64,000 nucleotides of DNA, taken from Bufo bufo. Its lineage: Eukaryota > Chordata > Amphibia > Anura > Bufonidae. Position 1 is the first letter of the stretch. Each line of letters opens with the position of its first letter. The notes beneath the pieces are model-generated. The model saw only the letters and a program-made list of their open reading frames with translations, made no database searches and was not told where the DNA came from. The translations under genes were made by a program, and so were the position numbers. Below, piece after piece: positions 63,682 through 64,000 of the stretch. The stretch is taken from NCBI RefSeq assembly GCF_905171765.1, contig NC_053391.1, forward strand, positions 692,009,175 to 692,073,174, given 5' to 3'.

Positions 63682-64000
63682 CAGTTACAGACCTCTCATT
63701 TGTGATAGGTCAGGGTGGTCTTACCCTCTATCGGGTAGGTAGGTGATGTTATTTTGAGCTCTGTAGAAGCTTGTGCAATACATTTGCCATTCAACATCTT
63801 CCGTTCATACAGAATAAGATCAGTGAAGGAGCTGCAGAGATACAAGAGGTTAATGTTGGTGTCAGATGTAATTTTATTTCCTGTCATATATTTCAGGAGC
63901 GTTAACCCTGCTGAAAAGTCCCTGGCAATCGGCATACAGTTCATGCTCCTGAGGATCCTTGGTAAGAGTCCTTTGTTTTCTGCTGAGTTCAGTTGTCCTG
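63682..64000 (+). repeat. Duplicate of segment 57482-57800
   Basis: About 320 bases around the 65-nt exon repeat the segment at 57482-57800. Differences by eye are about seven single-base changes plus one indel of about 8 bases (near 57552 versus 63753), roughly 2-3% substitutions. Both copies directly follow a 92-bp minisatellite array. The duplication continues to the window edge, so its full length is unknown. Confidence 0.9.
63897..63961 (+). CDS. SLCO2B1: Second copy of the 65-nt SLCO2B1 exon (copy 2)
   Basis: The same acceptor (atatttcag), length, phases and donor (ccttg|gtaaga) occur as in the exon at 57702. Translation is [20 protein letters not shown] plus Leu; two adjacent base changes (ctagtg to ctcctg) turn Val into Leu. 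The flanking intron is copied too (see the repeat entry at 63682). It lies downstream of an exon it should precede and beyond a 200-base gap, so it belongs either to a tandem paralogue or to an uncollapsed haplotype. The splice sites and frame look functional. Confidence 0.85.

Noticed and set aside
63187..64000. Calling the second exon copy a certain tandem paralogue
   Set aside because: The 200-N gap and low divergence leave haplotype duplication equally possible.

Overview
The window is nuclear DNA from a vertebrate, almost certainly a frog, and probably a large, repeat-rich neobatrachian genome. Spliced GT-AG exons encode a vertebrate transporter, and most of the rest is transposons and minisatellites of kinds typical of anuran introns: Tc1/mariner, hAT, T2/Kolobok-like and Harbinger-like elements, one CR1-type LINE, and tandem arrays with units of 24 to about 141 bp. 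There is no bacterial-style gene organisation, and only one host gene was recognised.

Host gene. Twelve coding exons on the + strand (8622 to 60508) splice in a consistent reading frame into about 579 residues of an organic anion transporting polypeptide, best matching SLCO2B1 (OATP2B1). They cover transmembrane helices 1 to 11, the OATP signature (DPRWIGAWW, exon at 18899) and the cysteine-rich Kazal-like extracellular loop (exons at 33096, 33783 and 55841). The N-terminal exon with the start codon lies upstream of the window. The last exon (helix 12, cytoplasmic tail, stop) was not found. Past the exon ending at 60508 come a 35-bp tandem array, a 200-base assembly gap, and then a second, slightly diverged copy of the 65-bp exon seen at 57702 (now at 63897). 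This is either a tandem paralogue or an assembly duplication.

Layout. 1-190: end of a 92-bp minisatellite. 219-7770: an old Tc1 element split by about 6.5 kb, which includes a complete 5.7-kb hAT transposon with a perfect 8-bp target duplication and a transposase frame broken by one stop codon. 8622-33942: SLCO exons 1-9, with introns holding hAT, T2 and Harbinger MITEs, a 24-25 bp minisatellite, a Tc1 relic running into a 2-kb 30-bp minisatellite, and a Tc1 element with long inverted ends. 33943-55840: a 21.9-kb intron made of a 7.7-kb array of about 59-bp units, a CR1 LINE on the - strand carrying three nested transposons and an internal minisatellite, and several large non-autonomous elements. 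55841-60508: SLCO exons 10-12, separated by a 92-bp array and a 2.2-kb fold-back element. 60509-64000: 35-bp array, gap, 92-bp array, duplicate exon.

The most unusual theme is that several minisatellites appear to have grown out of transposon sequence. A 30-bp array continues the C-terminal coding end of a Tc1 transposase. A 44-bp array is a 15-fold amplification of one segment of the CR1 reverse transcriptase. Further arrays sit inside three hAT elements. No wholly new biological system was identified with confidence.
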